Numbered from the stretch's first letter, positions 45,815 to 58,589 are shown. The stretch is 64,000 nucleotides of DNA from Nemopilema nomurai (GCA_003864495.1 ML133480.1:643449-707448); one strand, 5' to 3'. Numbers and translations are program-made. The notes: generated from the letters alone by a model not told the origin.

Positions 45815-46030
45815 ATGGCCACCAGCATCAAATTTATTGATGAAAATTCTATCAGTGTAGTCAGCGATACGACATATGATTCAGAGATAGATTTTGAGGA
45901 AAGCGAGGAACAAGATGATAACGAGGAAAACAGTGAGAATTCTGAAATTGAGTTTGTACAAGAGGGTAAAGGCAATGATACTGAAACAACTAAGGATGGA
46001 GATACACCAACAAACAACCCTTATCAATAA
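45815..46030 (+). pseudogene. piggyBac transposase N-terminal fragment
   Basis: 71 codons starting MATSIKFIDENS and rich in Asp/Glu (ESEEQDDNEENSENSEIE), typical of the disordered acidic start of piggyBac transposases. It ends at a TAA after NNPYQ. Its Met follows an AG in a pyrimidine-rich context, so an upstream 5' intron is possible. Confidence 0.75.
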
Positions 46031-46129
46031 ACAGAGAACATACTGTACAGATCACACCTGAGGTAGATGGAGTAGATCAAACAAATGTCTATAGTGCACA
46101 AAACAATATTGCAAAAGAAAGCATTGCCA

Positions 46130-46505
46130 CAAATTCAGAGGAAATCCAAAATTATTTGGGAATTTTTCTTGGAATGTTTGTGGTACATATGCCAAAATAA
46201 TGTATGTTTTGGGAGACAAGTACCAGATATGAGTCTGTTGCTAGTGTAGTGAGTTGCAGCAGGTTCAAGATACTGAAAAAGAATTTAGATCCTTGCAACT
46301 TCTGTTATAAATGGATGGCTGATGTACAGAAGACACACACCAGCTGGCATAAGGTATCATGCAAGAAACCACTGGCCTATGCATCGTCCAGATAGACTTA
46401 GATGCATGGTGTGCAAAGAAAAGACAAGAATTGGCTGTTAGAAGTGTCAAAAGGGGCTTTGCATTACAGAAAACAGAAACTGTTTTAACATATCATTCTT
46501 GATTT
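46130..46505 (+). pseudogene. piggyBac transposase core start fused to C-terminal zinc-binding end
   Basis: NYLGIFLGMFVVHMPK, a TAA, then TRYESVASVVSCSRFKILKK match the beginning of the DDE_Tnp_1_7 domain (…MGI.KMP…YW….RY….A.VMS..RF). After a short unmatched stretch come RLRCMVCKEKTRIG, KCQKGLCI and CFNIYH, the C-terminal Cys/His-rich domain. The catalytic aspartates between them are deleted. The remnant cannot act as a transposase. Confidence 0.8.
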
Positions 46506-46940
46506 TTGTGAAGAGTTGTTTTTTCATCAACAGATGACATAATAAATGTCCTTCATTCATACTGATTTATGTTATTGTTGAAATATGTGTGTTTTTTCAG
46601 AACACTTATCTGCCTGAAAAATCAAGACCGAGAATGAAATTTCCCAAAAAACTCAATTTAAAAGAATGGAATTACATTTGTTTTTGTAGTTCTTTTATGT
46701 TTCTTTATGTTGTCAATCATAACTTCTAAGCAGAATTCAATACACAGTTCTAAATAAATATGAGTATGGGCGAGAACGTTCTTTCTGTGACGCCATATGG
46801 CCCAAGTCAAGATCTCACAGTCCCCAAGTTTATTTTTCAAATTTTATACTTTGCCCTCACTATCAATGTTTATACACAACAAAAACATAAGAAATGAATT
46901 TTTTCAGCAAGCCAAAAAATTCCGGGCCTGAAAGGGTTAA

Positions 46941-49214
46941 AGGTGACGCATTTGATTATCTCAGAGGAGACATGTTGAAAGAACAAATTAAAGCGAACGC
47001 AAGATAGGTCTTTTTCGAATTACAATATTCCTCTTCATCAAGTTTAGTTGTTTTTGCTAAGAGAAAGGAACAGCTCTTTTCTTCTGCTACCCCGTTTTTA
47101 GGTATTTACTCCAGATCTGACTTCAGAATAGCATGATTTATTGAGAGAATGCCTAGCCTAGATCTAAACGAATTTAAGAAATTGCGACCAAAGAAATTGC
47201 GATTGCACTAGAACTTCTCTCTGCGGTGAGAGTACTTGCTAGAATAGTTTTTGATACTTTCAGGACTCTACGTAAGTTTGGGTGGAACTCTAAGTTGATT
47301 GCTTCCCAGGTTCACTACCAATTTAGGCTTGCTCAATTTCAGACTTGAGTGTTCGTCTGTCGATGGCATATCTAAAAGTTCAGTGCCTGAGACAGACTGG
47401 CCTTGTTCATGGAGGTCAGATTCGCGCATCACCCTTTTAGGTGATTCTCCTTCGCCGTGCCCTGCGTGCTACACAAGTACGCTGCTTCGCATTCGAATCA
47501 CAGAACTCTTTAAATGTCAGTTCTATTCGGGTTGACCGATCGGGTTGACAATAAAAAAATATCAAACAAGAAAAACACAAAAATAATAATACTTTCCAAG
47601 CGTATCAAATACTTTCATGAAGGTAGTTTATGGGTATTTAAAGGTGAGCATGTTCTCTTCTGGTTTCCCTTTTGGTAAAGAACGTTCATCAAGACCAGCC
47701 CTGAAGGGTGGGCTCAAATACCTGATAATTTAGCCCGCAATCGTTTTTGCAATTTGTTGGAACTTAAAAGCAGTTATCAGCCCTTCTGAAAGATAAATTC
47801 TTTTTCAACATAACTATAAGGTTGGTGAGCAAACGTGAAAATAATTCGATTCATTACGCGCCCAGTTTTGAAAGAGACTTTTATTTGAGCTTTAATTTGT
47901 TACAAGGCAATGTTAACTTGGCCTTTTTAACGACTGTATCATTGCATTTGATTGTGTTTTTGGTTGGTATTGCCCCATTTTTTATGGGGAGACTAAACTA
48001 TTTTCATTAAATGTAATGCACGAATTTTTTTAAAAAAAGTCGCCAATTTGATTGTTTTAAGCTGTGTAGCCAAGGCTGCTTAAAGTTGAGCTCGATGCTT
48101 ATAGCCAAGAGTAGTGGCTACTGCACGGATGTGTTCCACTAACGCTTCTTATGCCAGGCAGAAGAACAAGAAAGGAATCCACGTTTTTCAGTGTTTTTAC
48201 GTCGTTAAATACTCGTGCTCAATGTTTAAAAAATAACACGATAAAGAAAGGGAAAATCAGATAGCACTATTGATTTATAAGAAAGGTCTTACCTGAATTT
48301 GGCATTGTTTGGAATTGAAGACCTCAGCAATAGGCAGGGAAATGATTCAAGCCTTCTCATCAGCATTAAGTCGAACAGGTTGTTGTTTATCATTGCTTTT
48401 GGGGTTGTGCGCAGATCCGTGTATCAATATAACATGAGTGTCTCGTTAAATCGTTGCGATGATATTTTCAACAAACATTGATACCAACAATAAATTACAA
48501 TTCAAGTATTTTTCCAGAAAGAGTCACAGGTAGGAACAATGAGTTGATTTTTGATAATTTAAATACTTAAAAATATACAAGTTTGGACAATATTGGAAGA
48601 AAATTCATGAAAGCACAAATATTGGTTATTGGGCAATGGCAGGGTAGGGTAATTCGAAAAGATTGTATTATTGAAGAAAATCTAGAGCTGATATTTCAAA
48701 GCAGTCTGCTGCCAATATATTCTTTACGTATAGTTAAGGTCTGGGGTTGGAGGGGTTTCGGGGTAGCTTACGGACTAGTGTCTATCGTCGAAATAATGCT
48801 CGATTTTTCTACAATATTTGCTTCATTTACCATTATTAATACAAGTTTCTGCTTACATTTTATCAACAAGAAGAGATATGATTAAAAAGTAAACATGGAA
48901 AGTAGATCCTCGTGCTAGAAACGTATCACATACTAGTACTTGAGAATTAAAAACGAATGATTAAAGATGCACTTATAGTGCAGAGACTAAATAGAATAAT
49001 TGCGAAAGCTATGCAATATTTGAGTATAAAAAGAACATCAATCATTTATTGTTTAAGATTGATAAAAAATATTGGCAGTATTACTTTGATGAAGTGTCAA
49101 TTGGAAAACATTTGAATAAGAACAAAACTTCTATTAGATAATATTCGGGACAGCATCGAAGGATAGAATTGTGAATAAAGTATCAAAACTTTGTAAACTA
49201 AGTAGTAAAAAATA
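46941..49214. other. Unrecognised right flank of body B, after piggyBac
   Basis: Collinear with 19041-21274, with small indels. The poly(G) run of unit A is replaced by shorter G runs near 48743-48765. No gene seen; the longest frame (48583-48885) is not conserved in unit A. Confidence 0.5.
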
Positions 49215-51150
49215 TCAACAGTCGATAGAGCATCAATAAAATTAGAAAACTACGATAATGAACTTACGTTTGATAGACGGCCAGTTTGAGGGCACCTTGA
49301 GATGAAACAAGAAAATTGTTAGATTATCATTGTGACATCTCTTTCTGACTTAGTTGTAAATAGAGCAGCAATAGTCAATATTTTCAAATTAGAAAACTAC
49401 GATAATGAACTTACGCTTGATGAAATATCAGTCAGAGGGCACCTTGAGATGAAACAAGAAGATTGTTAGATAATCATTGTGACATCTATTGGTGACTTAG
49501 TTGTAAATAGGGCATCAATAATCAACATTTTAAAATTAGAAAACTACGATAAATAACTTACGTGTGATGAAAGGCCAGTTGAAGGTTACCTTGAGATGAA
49601 ACAAGAAAATTGGTAGATAATCATTGTGAAATCTAATGGTGACTTAGTTGTAGATAGAGCATCATCGTCAATATTTTAAAAGAAAACTACGATAAATAAC
49701 TTACGTTTGATGAAAGGCCAGTTGGAGGGCACCTTAGATGAAACAAGAAAATTATTAGATAATCATTGAGACATCTGTTGGTGACTTAGTTTAAAAAGAT
49801 CATCAATCGTCAATATTTTAAGATTAGAAAACTACGATAAATAACTTACGTTTGATGGAAGGCCAGTTGGAGGCACCTTTCGATCAAACAAGAAAATTGT
49901 TAGATAATCATTGTGACATCTATTGGTGACTTATTTGTAAATTGAGCATCAATCGTCAATATTTTAAGATTAGAAAACTACGATAAATAACTTACGTTTG
50001 ATGGAAGGCCAGTTGGAGGGCAACTTTCGCTCAAACAAGAAAATTGTTAGATAATCATTGTGACATCTATTGGTGACTTAGTTGTAAATAGATCATCAAT
50101 CGTCATATTTTAAGATTAGAAAACTACAATAAATAACTTACGTTTGATGAAGGCCAGTTGGAGGGTACCCTTTCGATCAAACAAGAAAATTGTTAGATAA
50201 TCATTGTGACATCTATTGTGACTTAGTTGTAAATAGATCATCAATCAAATTTTAAGATTAGAAAACTACGATAATAACTTACGTTTGATGAAAGGCCAGT
50301 TGAGGGCACCTTGATCGAACAAGTAATTGTTAGATAAGCATTGTGACATCTATTGTGACTTAGTTGTAAATAGAGCATCATAGTCAAAATTTTAAGATTA
50401 GAAAACTACGAAATTACTTACGTTTGATGAAAGGCCAGTTTGAGGGGGCACTTTGAGATGAAAGAAATTTTAGTATTGTTGTGACATCTAATGGTGCTTA
50501 GTTGTAAAAAGAGCATCAATCGACAATATTCTATTAAAACTACGTAACTTAGTTACGTTTGATGAAAGGCCAGTTGGTGGGCACCTTGAGATGTAACAAA
50601 AAAATTGTTGGATGACCATTGTGACATCTAATGGTGCCTTAGTTGTAAATAGAACATCTATCGTCAATATTTTAAGATTAAACACGAGGATAAATAACTT
50701 ACGTTTGATGAAAGGCCAGTTGTGGGCACCTTGAGATGAAGCAAGAGAATTGTTAGATGACCATTTTGACATCTAATGGTGCCTTAGTTGTAAATAGAGC
50801 ATCAATCGTCAATATTTTAAGATTAGAAAACTACGATAAATAACTTACGTTTGATGAAAGGCCAGTTGAAGGTTACCTTGAAATGAAACAAAAAAATTGT
50901 TAGATGACCATTGTGACATCTAATGGTGCCTTAGTTGTAAATAGAACATCTATCGTCAATACTTGAAAGTAAGAAATCTACGATAAATAACTTACGTTTG
51001 ATGAAAGGCCAATTGGAGGGCACCTTGAATTGAAACATGAGAATTCTTAGATAATCATTGTGACATCCAATGGTGACTTGTTGTAAATAAAACATCAATA
51101 GTCAATTTTTAAAATTAGAAAACTACGATAAATAACCTACGTTTGATGAA
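49215..51150. repeat. 147-bp satellite array 3
   Basis: About 13 monomers of the same family. Subtypes with gccagttggtgggcacc and gatgaccattg are private to this array. It ends abruptly at gcataaatgttataaaactg, deep within what is body sequence in units A and B. Confidence 0.95.
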
Positions 51151-54100
51151 GCATAAATGTTATAAAACTGAATCACTGGTATAAAGCTTAGGATCAGAAT
51201 ATGTGTATGTGACCAGATTTCAATGGTTTCCCGCCTATAAAAAACGACTTTTTTTACTTCAGATCTGATACTTTTATGGTGTAAAATAAGATATACTTTT
51301 ACAATCAAGGTAATTTCTCTTATAAGAGAAATCACATACTATGGTCCATCTACTCAGTCACATGCTTAATGATTGTGTTAATATACCATATGCTATTTTT
51401 TATTTGTATTTGTAATTTTTCACTTTTAGGAAAGGCTAAAAATATTCTAGAAAGGTGCTTTTTGCTTAGTTTGCATACAAAATTCTACACCAGTCCACCA
51501 AATGAGAATGTATTAGAGATCTTTTAAAGAAATTAGGGTCTGTGTTTGATGAAATTGTGTTTCTTATATCCCGGACACTATTGTATCAGATATGATCATT
51601 TAAGGGATGCATTTCATATTTGTTAGTGGCCCATTTCATTTTGTACAGGACGATTTGAAAAGCTGTTTGTGGAAGCATTACACAGCGCATCTTTTGCAGT
51701 TGTGATTTTTAGGTCATGTCTGTGGTTGTGTCAATGAGTAAGAAATATGAATATAAGCCAAAAACATTTGTTCAAACACGATAGTGTGTCGCTTCCTGTA
51801 ATATATCCAATGTAATGTGTCCTTGGAACACGCTCTTTACTTTGGTTATAAATACGACCAAGGCCCTGTTCTATGTTGACGGTAAGAGAAAAGAATTACC
51901 ACAATTATGGTACCACAATTGGCAGATGACATCCTCCGGCGATAGAAAGATGACATTCGGATTCTCAAAATTCTGTGACCTCTTATACGATTGTCAACCT
52001 TTTGCTTAGGATTTCCAGGAGAGACTAGCACCCTAATTGATATTAAAACTTTGCTTGTGGTAGAATGAGGGAAGCTTACTATGGCGTGCTTTATACCAAA
52101 TGAATTTTCGTCTAAGTATATTACATGTGATATATGTGTTAGATTTCTATCAGAGGAATTCAACACAAACACGTGAATACTTTTAAACCACGCCCTTTCG
52201 TAAAAAGTTGCATTTTTGAAAAGAGCTTTACTCCTAAAGAATATCCCCCCACCCTTACCCATTGTAGAACAACATAGTCATAGATAAAAGCAGTCTTGTG
52301 GTAACAGTTTCGTGTTTTGCCCCGTTCACACGTGTCACAGCAGAAACATCATAATGAGACAATGGAAAGTTCCTAAACCTTGACACTTGTTTGAAGAAAA
52401 TTACAGTGAACAGGTTGGAAGAATATCGCAATGGCTGTCGAAGCACAGTCTTGAGGAGTAACTAACACGGTAATAGAATGCTTAATATTTATAGACATAC
52501 AGGCTATTTTTTGCATTTCAGGGTGCTCTGTGAGCTGGCAATAATAGGATTTCTATAAACGCAGTTGACTGGTGTAGACGAGTTGGCTCTTGATAGTACA
52601 ACCCCTATTAGCGTAAATTGCTCAAAGTCAATTGCACAAACACCATAACATATAATCTTAACACAACTAAAAGTTTTTTAGAAGTTCCACCTTTAATCTG
52701 AAAATTTAGTAGCTGAAAATTTGTCTTAGAATTTCCTTGGCATAGCGGTCGAAAACCTCTTTTCCTCTCCTGTGTCACTTTGGCTCGAGCTGAGTTTTTT
52801 CATTTTCCCTTCGGGCTTTTTTCTCTCCAAGAGAGCTCTCTTCAAAAGGGGCACCAGACCATCTTCAGCTAAGTGAATAGAGGGCAAATGATACTCCTGA
52901 ATAGCAGCCTAAATTTCAAGTTTCTTGATAATTAAGTGAGACGAGAGAAATGGTAAGAAAATGATGCCTTATAGATTTATTATAGGTGTCCTTTTGGGAA
53001 AAACTCGCTGATGGTGACTCTTTTCCTTTGCCCTTCTTGCTATGTTGCCATTAATCATATGAGCATGTGGGCTATTCGCTGTTCAAAGAACTTTGTTCCA
53101 CTATAGATTATATTACTGCAAGTGATCTATTTTTGCGGATACTTCGAGCATCCAGTTGATCAAACCATACTATCGATTTTCAAAAATTCATACCAGACAA
53201 AAAGAAAGCCGGGAGAGCATTAGATGGGAAGGCCGAGAAAGGAGACAATCAAAGAATTGCTGGTTTCTATAAGTATGCTGTTAGCAATGCTGAATTTACC
53301 CCCAGCCTGACACAGATTCGTGTCTATGTTGTTTCCTTCGTTTTCAACCATAAATTTCGATGAAAAACCTAAAGTTTCCACAATTTTGAGCACTTTCAGA
53401 CCTATCTTCGAAAAAGTGTCTAGCCCGATGGCTGTACATAAAGCGAAATTCTGAACTGGTGAGTTTTTGAATGGATGACCAACAGGTCCTCGCTACAAAT
53501 ACCACTTAAATGTTCTATGAAATGTTATCAGTGAATAGAGAAAAAAGATAAAAATGCAAAATAAATGTGGGGCTGCCGTTTTTCAAGAAATTTTAATTGT
53601 GACGTCCAGAAGTTTTGATAAAAGTAAAAGTTGCTTCTATGATTATTCTATTTGCAATGGTACTATCTGTAAGGTAGTATAAATTTTTAGGTTATATCCA
53701 TCCTTCTTTACAAATACAGATGCAAAGGCCAAAATTTGTCATTGATGTAAATATTGAAAAGCAACGGGCTAAAGATTGATCCTTGGAAAACTCTCTACGT
53801 TGTTTCCATCCAACCACTAAGCATGTGTATAGTTCCCTTTAGTCTTTCGTTTTTTTAATCACTGAAGTCATGAGATTTCTATTTGTCCAATAGAAATAAA
53901 CGAGTTAAACAATCAGAAGTTTTTAATAGCTCTGTAATTACTGTACGAGCCACATCTTTTAGCCAGGCACATTTCCAGGCCCTCATTGAAGCGTGTTGTG
54001 TGCTATAACCTACTCAGAACCCACAAATCAAAGGAAAACATTGATGTAATTATAGATTCGATTCTACATTGTTCTCTTGAAGCTGAGGGGAGCACACACA

Positions 54101-54170
54101 TTAATCTACAACTCTCTTGACTAGATTATGGGCACACATTAGCCATATTAGCAAAGCTAGAATACCCAAG
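51151..54170. other. Unrecognised left flank of body C
   Basis: Collinear with ~1785-4777. The first ~600 bp of the A/B flank are missing. Sequences near 52260-52320 and 52600-52700 show extra small deletions. Only one copy of the 73-bp repeat is present. No gene seen. Confidence 0.6.
51412..51745. other. Unit C-specific block of ~330 bp
   Basis: Replaces ~60 bp of A (2010-2055). No terminal repeats, target duplication or coding match seen. It could be sequence lost from A and B or a filler insertion. Confidence 0.6.
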
Positions 54171-55042
54171 AAAATTTTATCGTACGATGTTTCTCAAACG
54201 CTGATTTCGATTCTCTAACAACATGCCCCTCCGTAATAAAGATTAATGTATGCAAGTTATGCATCTTTCATTAATGAATATATACGTAAATTTATGATGT
54301 CGAGGTCTAAGGCAAAAAGGGAATTCAACAAAAAATAAATCTAAACAAAAACAAAACTGTCTCTAACAAGGAGAAGAACAAAAAACCAGAAATAAATGCG
54401 TTGAATTAATCAGAGGCACTAGTAATAAATATTTCGAAAATTTAGATGTAAGATTAGTCAAAGGTAGCTAAAAGTTCTCAAATGCAATCCAGCCTATATT
54501 AAATGAAAAAAATACCAAACAAAATTAAATGATACTGATAGGGAACGAAACTGTCCTGTCTGAAAGTAAAATTTTAGCACAGATGATGCATTATCAATTC
54601 GTATATATTACTGAAGGCATTAATATAGTCCAACCCTTGTCTGATAATATGACGAAATGTCTGATAAAAGGACAGCCTCGACACCATCTGATCAACCGAA
54701 ATGCTTTGAAAGTTTCAGTTTAGGCTTCATTTATTTATCACATCAAATACATAGCTAAATACTTACAATATATAATACCACACAAAACAAATTAAACTTA
54801 CAGAAGACTAGAAAAACTTTACATTACTGTATTTCAGATTGAAAACCACCTTAGTATTTTAACAACAACAACAAAAACGTTCGATTATTTGCATAAGTTT
54901 GAATTTGGAAATGTAATTTCTGAAATATAAAGCTTAGAGGTAGGCAAATCATCACCTAGAGCCGATAACATCCCTTGTAAAATAGCACAAGACGTTTTCT
55001 CTGGACTACTAGCTGAATATTTATTCGACCACAAATGCTGAG
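54171..55042 (+). pseudogene. LINE EN-RT fragment, unit C
   Basis: As 4778-5510 but with ~130 bp more in the middle (about 54716-54845) and better RT-start residues: KFEFGNVIS, then GKSSPRADNIPCKI and DVFSGLLAEYLF, matching the usual K.S.G.D.IP.KI…F…L..LF start of LINE RT. A 64-codon frame (54529-54723) holds NETVLSESKILA and YITEGINIVQPLSDNM. Frameshifts remain and the catalytic motifs are absent. This copy may be nearest the ancestral state. Confidence 0.72.
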
Positions 55043-55129
55043 AATTTTAAAAAATGAACATCTGAGAGTTATAAAAGAGGCCTGTATAATTTTACTTACT
55101 ACAGACAACAAGGTAGAAAGCACACTTAC

Positions 55130-55315
55130 GCATATCTCTTTATAATCCTTTGCCCTCTGAACTTTTTTGACATGGAGATGGTGGCCTTCGACAGGAATCG
55201 TGAACAATGCGATCATTACATTTGTAAGCTCGTAGCAATCAATTTGCACACACTTCACTCTCCTTTTCGTTTCAAGCTCTCGATGGTCTTTGGTAAGAGC
55301 AGGAACTTCAGGTTT
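55130..55315 (-). other. Possible exon remnant, unit C
   Basis: Minus-strand frame KPEVPALTKDHRELETKRR continuing into VKCVQIDCYELTNVM and EGHHLHVKKVQRAKD, followed by GTAAGT (complement of 55124-55129). It is open further upstream than in A or B. Product unknown. Confidence 0.33.
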
Positions 55316-55401
55316 TTCACGAAATTAATTGCTTTTTCTGATCTAAAGGCTCATCTTTCTGTCGGCATAAAAGATTGTTATTGAAATTAACACAACATTG
55401 A

Positions 55402-55502
55402 TTTTGGCGCGTTTTCACGCAGTGCTTTCTGGACAATGCATGCCTCCCCTCTTGGGAACAAGCACTACAATGGATGCTGCTGGTTGGTCAAAGCGCAAAA
55501 AA
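55402..55502. promoter_or_regulatory. E2F-like CpG-bearing block, unit C
   Basis: TTTTGGCGCG at 55402-55411 and downstream GC-richer sequence as in units A and B, with a few changes. Confidence 0.35.
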
Positions 55503-55752
55503 TGGAATGTCTGAAGTGATTAAATAGAGTGTTGAATCATTGTTGCCAGAAATTTCTAGGTTTTGAATGCGTGGGTCTATGAAAATTGTACAGTACAAAT
55601 TTTTCAGTTAATTACTTTTTAGACAAAAGCAATATGTCATCAAACGATTTCAGTTAAATGGAATCTTTTAACTCGGTTAAACGAACTAGGAAATTTTATA
55701 GACAGTTATCATTAAGGATATCCATGAGGATATAAAGATATATCATCAAAGA

Positions 55753-55814
55753 AAATATCTTCCTGGTACTAGACCTTAAACACTTATGGTGGCTTTCCCC
55801 TTAGGAAGATATTT
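55753..55814. repeat. 12-bp perfect inverted repeat, unit C
   Basis: AAATATCTTCCT (55753-55764) and AGGAAGATATTT (55803-55814), unchanged from A and B. Confidence 0.6.
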
Positions 55815-55944
55815 ATTGATTTTATGGAGTTATTCACAATTTTTGTAAGTTCCATATAAGGGTGTTGCCAAGCAGAATGTCTCATGAAGTTTCATAGTTT
55901 GACTTTCCTTGACTGTGCGTTTCAACAATAATCATTATTGTCTT

Positions 55945-56290
55945 ACCAAATACTTATCGTTACCATTTCCAAAATAAGGAAATAGCTGCAAGTGAATTTT
56001 TATTAAAAAAAGGGCATATATAAGCCATTTTCGTAAGGGAGGGAGAATTTAGCAAATCTAAAACACATAAGAAAATTTTATCGTACGATGTTACTGATTT
56101 CGATTCTCGATAAACATGCCCCTCTGTAGAAAAACATACTGACCTAGACAAACATACTGTTAGTCCTATTAATATTATTCTTTTGAAAAAGGGCTGAAAT
56201 CGCATTTATCAAATCAACTTAACTTTTGCCTAGTGGAGTGGTGTCTTACCAAATACTTTCATTTACCATTTCCACACCAAGAAATAGCTG
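55945..56290. repeat. Unit C-specific duplication with LINE snippet
   Basis: gtcttaccaaatactt...ttaccatttcca occurs at ~55949 and again at ~56247. The sequence in between includes a short copy of the LINE start (aaaattttatcgtacgatg at ~56072, compare 54171) and ~200 bp of unknown origin. Confidence 0.6.
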
Positions 56291-56297
56291 AAAGAGA

Positions 56298-56387
56298 GGG
56301 GCAGTGCGGATAAATGGGTTGGCCTCGAGTGCTGAGCACCTGGCGAACAAAGTCAGGGGTCGTGAGTTCGAGTCTCGCTTGGGTCGA
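56298..56387 (+). other. tRNA-like sequence, unit C
   Basis: Same B-box/T-arm as at 6457; reads TGCGGATAAATGGGTTGG upstream. Slightly different anticodon stem. Probably a tRNA-derived SINE head. Confidence 0.45.
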
Positions 56388-56651
56388 TTCTTTTTCCGCA
56401 CTCTCTATGATTCGTAGTACGAAATCCTGTAGCCTATGACAAATAGCTGCAAGTGAGCATAGTGTGTGAAGCTGTTTGGATGTGAGCAATAAAACAGGAC
56501 TGGCAGCAACTTGGCAGTAAGGAAACGAATCCTACGACTTCACAAAACACATGCATCATCCAACTGGAACCTTCTTGAACGATATTTATTGATTCTCTCA
56601 ATGCTTTTGTATATAGAAGTAACCAATGGCAAATTTGTCTGTTTTTTGCAG

Positions 56652-56843
56652 AGGGGTCGACATAAGCACCCACTTGCTGCGCATGCCGTACTGTCTCAGG
56701 GATGAATTCGACCATTCCCTGGTTGCTGAGGCGCTCAGAAAGGCCTCCATGTTCCAAGGCTGCAGCCCGGCTTTTCTACGTTATCCATATAGCAAGGCGC
56801 AGTATCAGCATTTTTCAGCCGGCGAATATGTTCTGTCGGCGAG
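56652..56843 (+). other. Exon-like GC-rich coding stretch behind a 3' splice site
   Basis: A polypyrimidine tract (tttgtctgttttttgcag, AG at 56650-56651) is followed by an open frame reading DISTHLLRMPYCLRDEF, then ALRKASMFQGCSPAFLRYPY and YQHFSAGEYVLSA. Base composition is far more GC-rich than the surroundings. Units A and B keep the acceptor and the first ~35 bp, then switch to the R block, so 56688-56843 is private to unit C in this window. At 56844 it joins the Ulp1 block. I do not recognise the protein. It may be a captured or ancestral exon. Confidence 0.5.
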
Positions 56844-57221
56844 ACGAAGAAAGACTCGCCTGGGCACTGGAGCATTATTGCTTTGCATCCCGAAAAAAGA
56901 CTGACGGTACACTGTGATTCAGCAGCCGATAGCGAGGAAAATGTCTTCTTTGCAATAAATATTTTAATTTTAAAATTACTTTCTATTGCAAAAAATAAGT
57001 CGGAAATACCCAACTGGAGTTATCTATCACTAACCGAGTATGGACTCCAGCAGCAAATTGATACCCACAGCTGTGGGGGTTTTACATGTGTAAATGCCTA
57101 CTGTCTGATTACTTTACGGATTTCACGATTTCCCAAACTGACCTTATACCGGGTAGGGAATGCTTGCATCGATTGCACAGATTTTGTAAGTAGAAGAAGT
57201 TGTACGAATGCAACTTTATAG
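56844..57221 (+). pseudogene. Ulp1/C48 protease, catalytic half only, unit C
   Basis: Keeps GHWSIIALHP (His), VHCDSA (Asp) and QQQIDTHSCGGFTC (Gln, Cys). The N-terminal half is missing, and the join to the upstream exon-like stretch is out of frame. A base missing near 57114 shifts the end relative to A and B. Confidence 0.6.
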
Positions 57222-57339
57222 GGTGCTATAGAAACGGGCGAGAGATAGATTTCAAAGTACAGTTATCATGCAGATATAAACTGTAAGCCTTTTGCTACGT
57301 TGAAATCGATTATGGATTCGCCCGATCTCTGCGAAAACG

Positions 57340-57796
57340 ATGGAACGTAACGACAATCCTAGGGAAGACATAAGCTTGAAAACTGACAGTAATACAGATG
57401 ATGACACGGATGATGCATGCATTTCAGATCAAAGAAATTCCGAGATAAAGATTCGTAGCCAGGAGTATGAGAAATTTGCTAAATACGAGTTGCTCGAATC
57501 TCTTTGCATTCGGAAAGTTGATTTGGCGCATCATATCTGCTTACACTGCTTTACTAATCAAAATGGTAAGAACAGATGACGACTCTGTAACAAGCCTCCA
57601 ATATCACTTTAAGTATAACATAGAAAGATTACTTGGCAATACTCGCGCAAATCTAACAGATATGTTCTTGTTTCCAGCACAACTTACTCAGTTTGTAATG
57701 AAAGAATATAATCTGTCTTTTAAAGAGACGATTGCAAAACTTTACTCTGCGAACAGCCTAGAAAACGTTCTTTTTAATGCTATCAAAAATTCATAG
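57340..57796 (+). pseudogene. Acidic C-terminal tail, unit C
   Basis: MERNDNPRED start and acidic run as in B. A small indel after ELLESL shifts the frame; the rest (LLGNTRANLTDMFLF, FVMKEYNLSF) is read from 57467 onward in the second frame. Confidence 0.4.
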
Positions 57797-58589
57797 AACC
57801 CAGTGACTTTACTTTCCCTTTCCTCAAACCTTCGGCTATGACACATTTGTAAAATATTGTAAAATAGAACGAAAGGAAAAAGTAGTTTTGAACTAAAACG
57901 CATGTATTTAGTTAAGATTATGTGTAACTTGTGCTAATTCTATGCATCTTATTCGTCTGTGATGAAGTCCTGTATAGAGGGGCAGAAAATCATTGAACTG
58001 TACTTCACTTTTACATTTTAGTCCACATTCATGATACTAGATTCAGTGCCTGATCTAAGCGTATTTTCCCACTAATGGTAGTTTTGGAATTTTAAGAGGT
58101 GACCGAGGTATTGATTAAAGGCCATAGTTACAGAAATATTGCTCAAAGAATTATTTCTTTTGATAATTCAGCGCTTCATAGAGTTTTAGTGCTCTTTTAA
58201 ATTACCCTCATATTAGACCCTTACTAGATCGCTTGCCCCTCGTCGTTGTTGGTTTTTCTTATCTGAATCTGTAACAATTTGTTAATTTGTATATTTTATC
58301 TATTATAGTCCTGTTTTTGGTCTTGAATGTTCGTATACTAGTCGAAGTCGATGTGTGTAAATTATATAGAAGTATGTTAGTAATGGTACATAATAAAGAG
58401 GTCTTTTCATTGTAAGATGAAATTGAACACAAACATAATAAAAACCATTCTGACTAATCATGTAAGTTGGCAGATTAAAAATAAAATTGGATTTCAACTT
58501 TCAACGAATCATTTGTACTCCTGCAAAATATCCTTTCAGACGACTACCACACCGTTGAGGGAGGATGGCTCGACTGAGCTCGGAGTTTC
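57797..58589. other. Non-coding 3' part of the transposon, unit C
   Basis: Homologous to 10933-11760, without the unit A duplication. Nothing gene-like. Confidence 0.5.

Larger units (their letters stand above)
45110..46936 (+). mobile_element. piggyBac transposon relic, inserted in unit B only
   Basis: Flanked by TTAA on both sides (45106-45109 and 46937-46940); unit A has one TTAA at this site. Perfect 17-bp terminal inverted repeats CCCTTTCAGGCCCGGAA (45110-45126) and its complement (46920-46936). The 1827-bp element is internally deleted. It keeps the acidic N-terminus and start of the transposase, then jumps to the C-terminal zinc-binding end, so the DDD catalytic core is gone. Three copies of a GGCCATATGGCC-type palindrome lie at 45127, 45465 and 46792. 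Confidence 0.95.

Noticed and set aside
50488..50772. 94-codon minus-strand open frame
   Set aside because: Lies wholly within satellite monomers and repeats with the 147-bp period.
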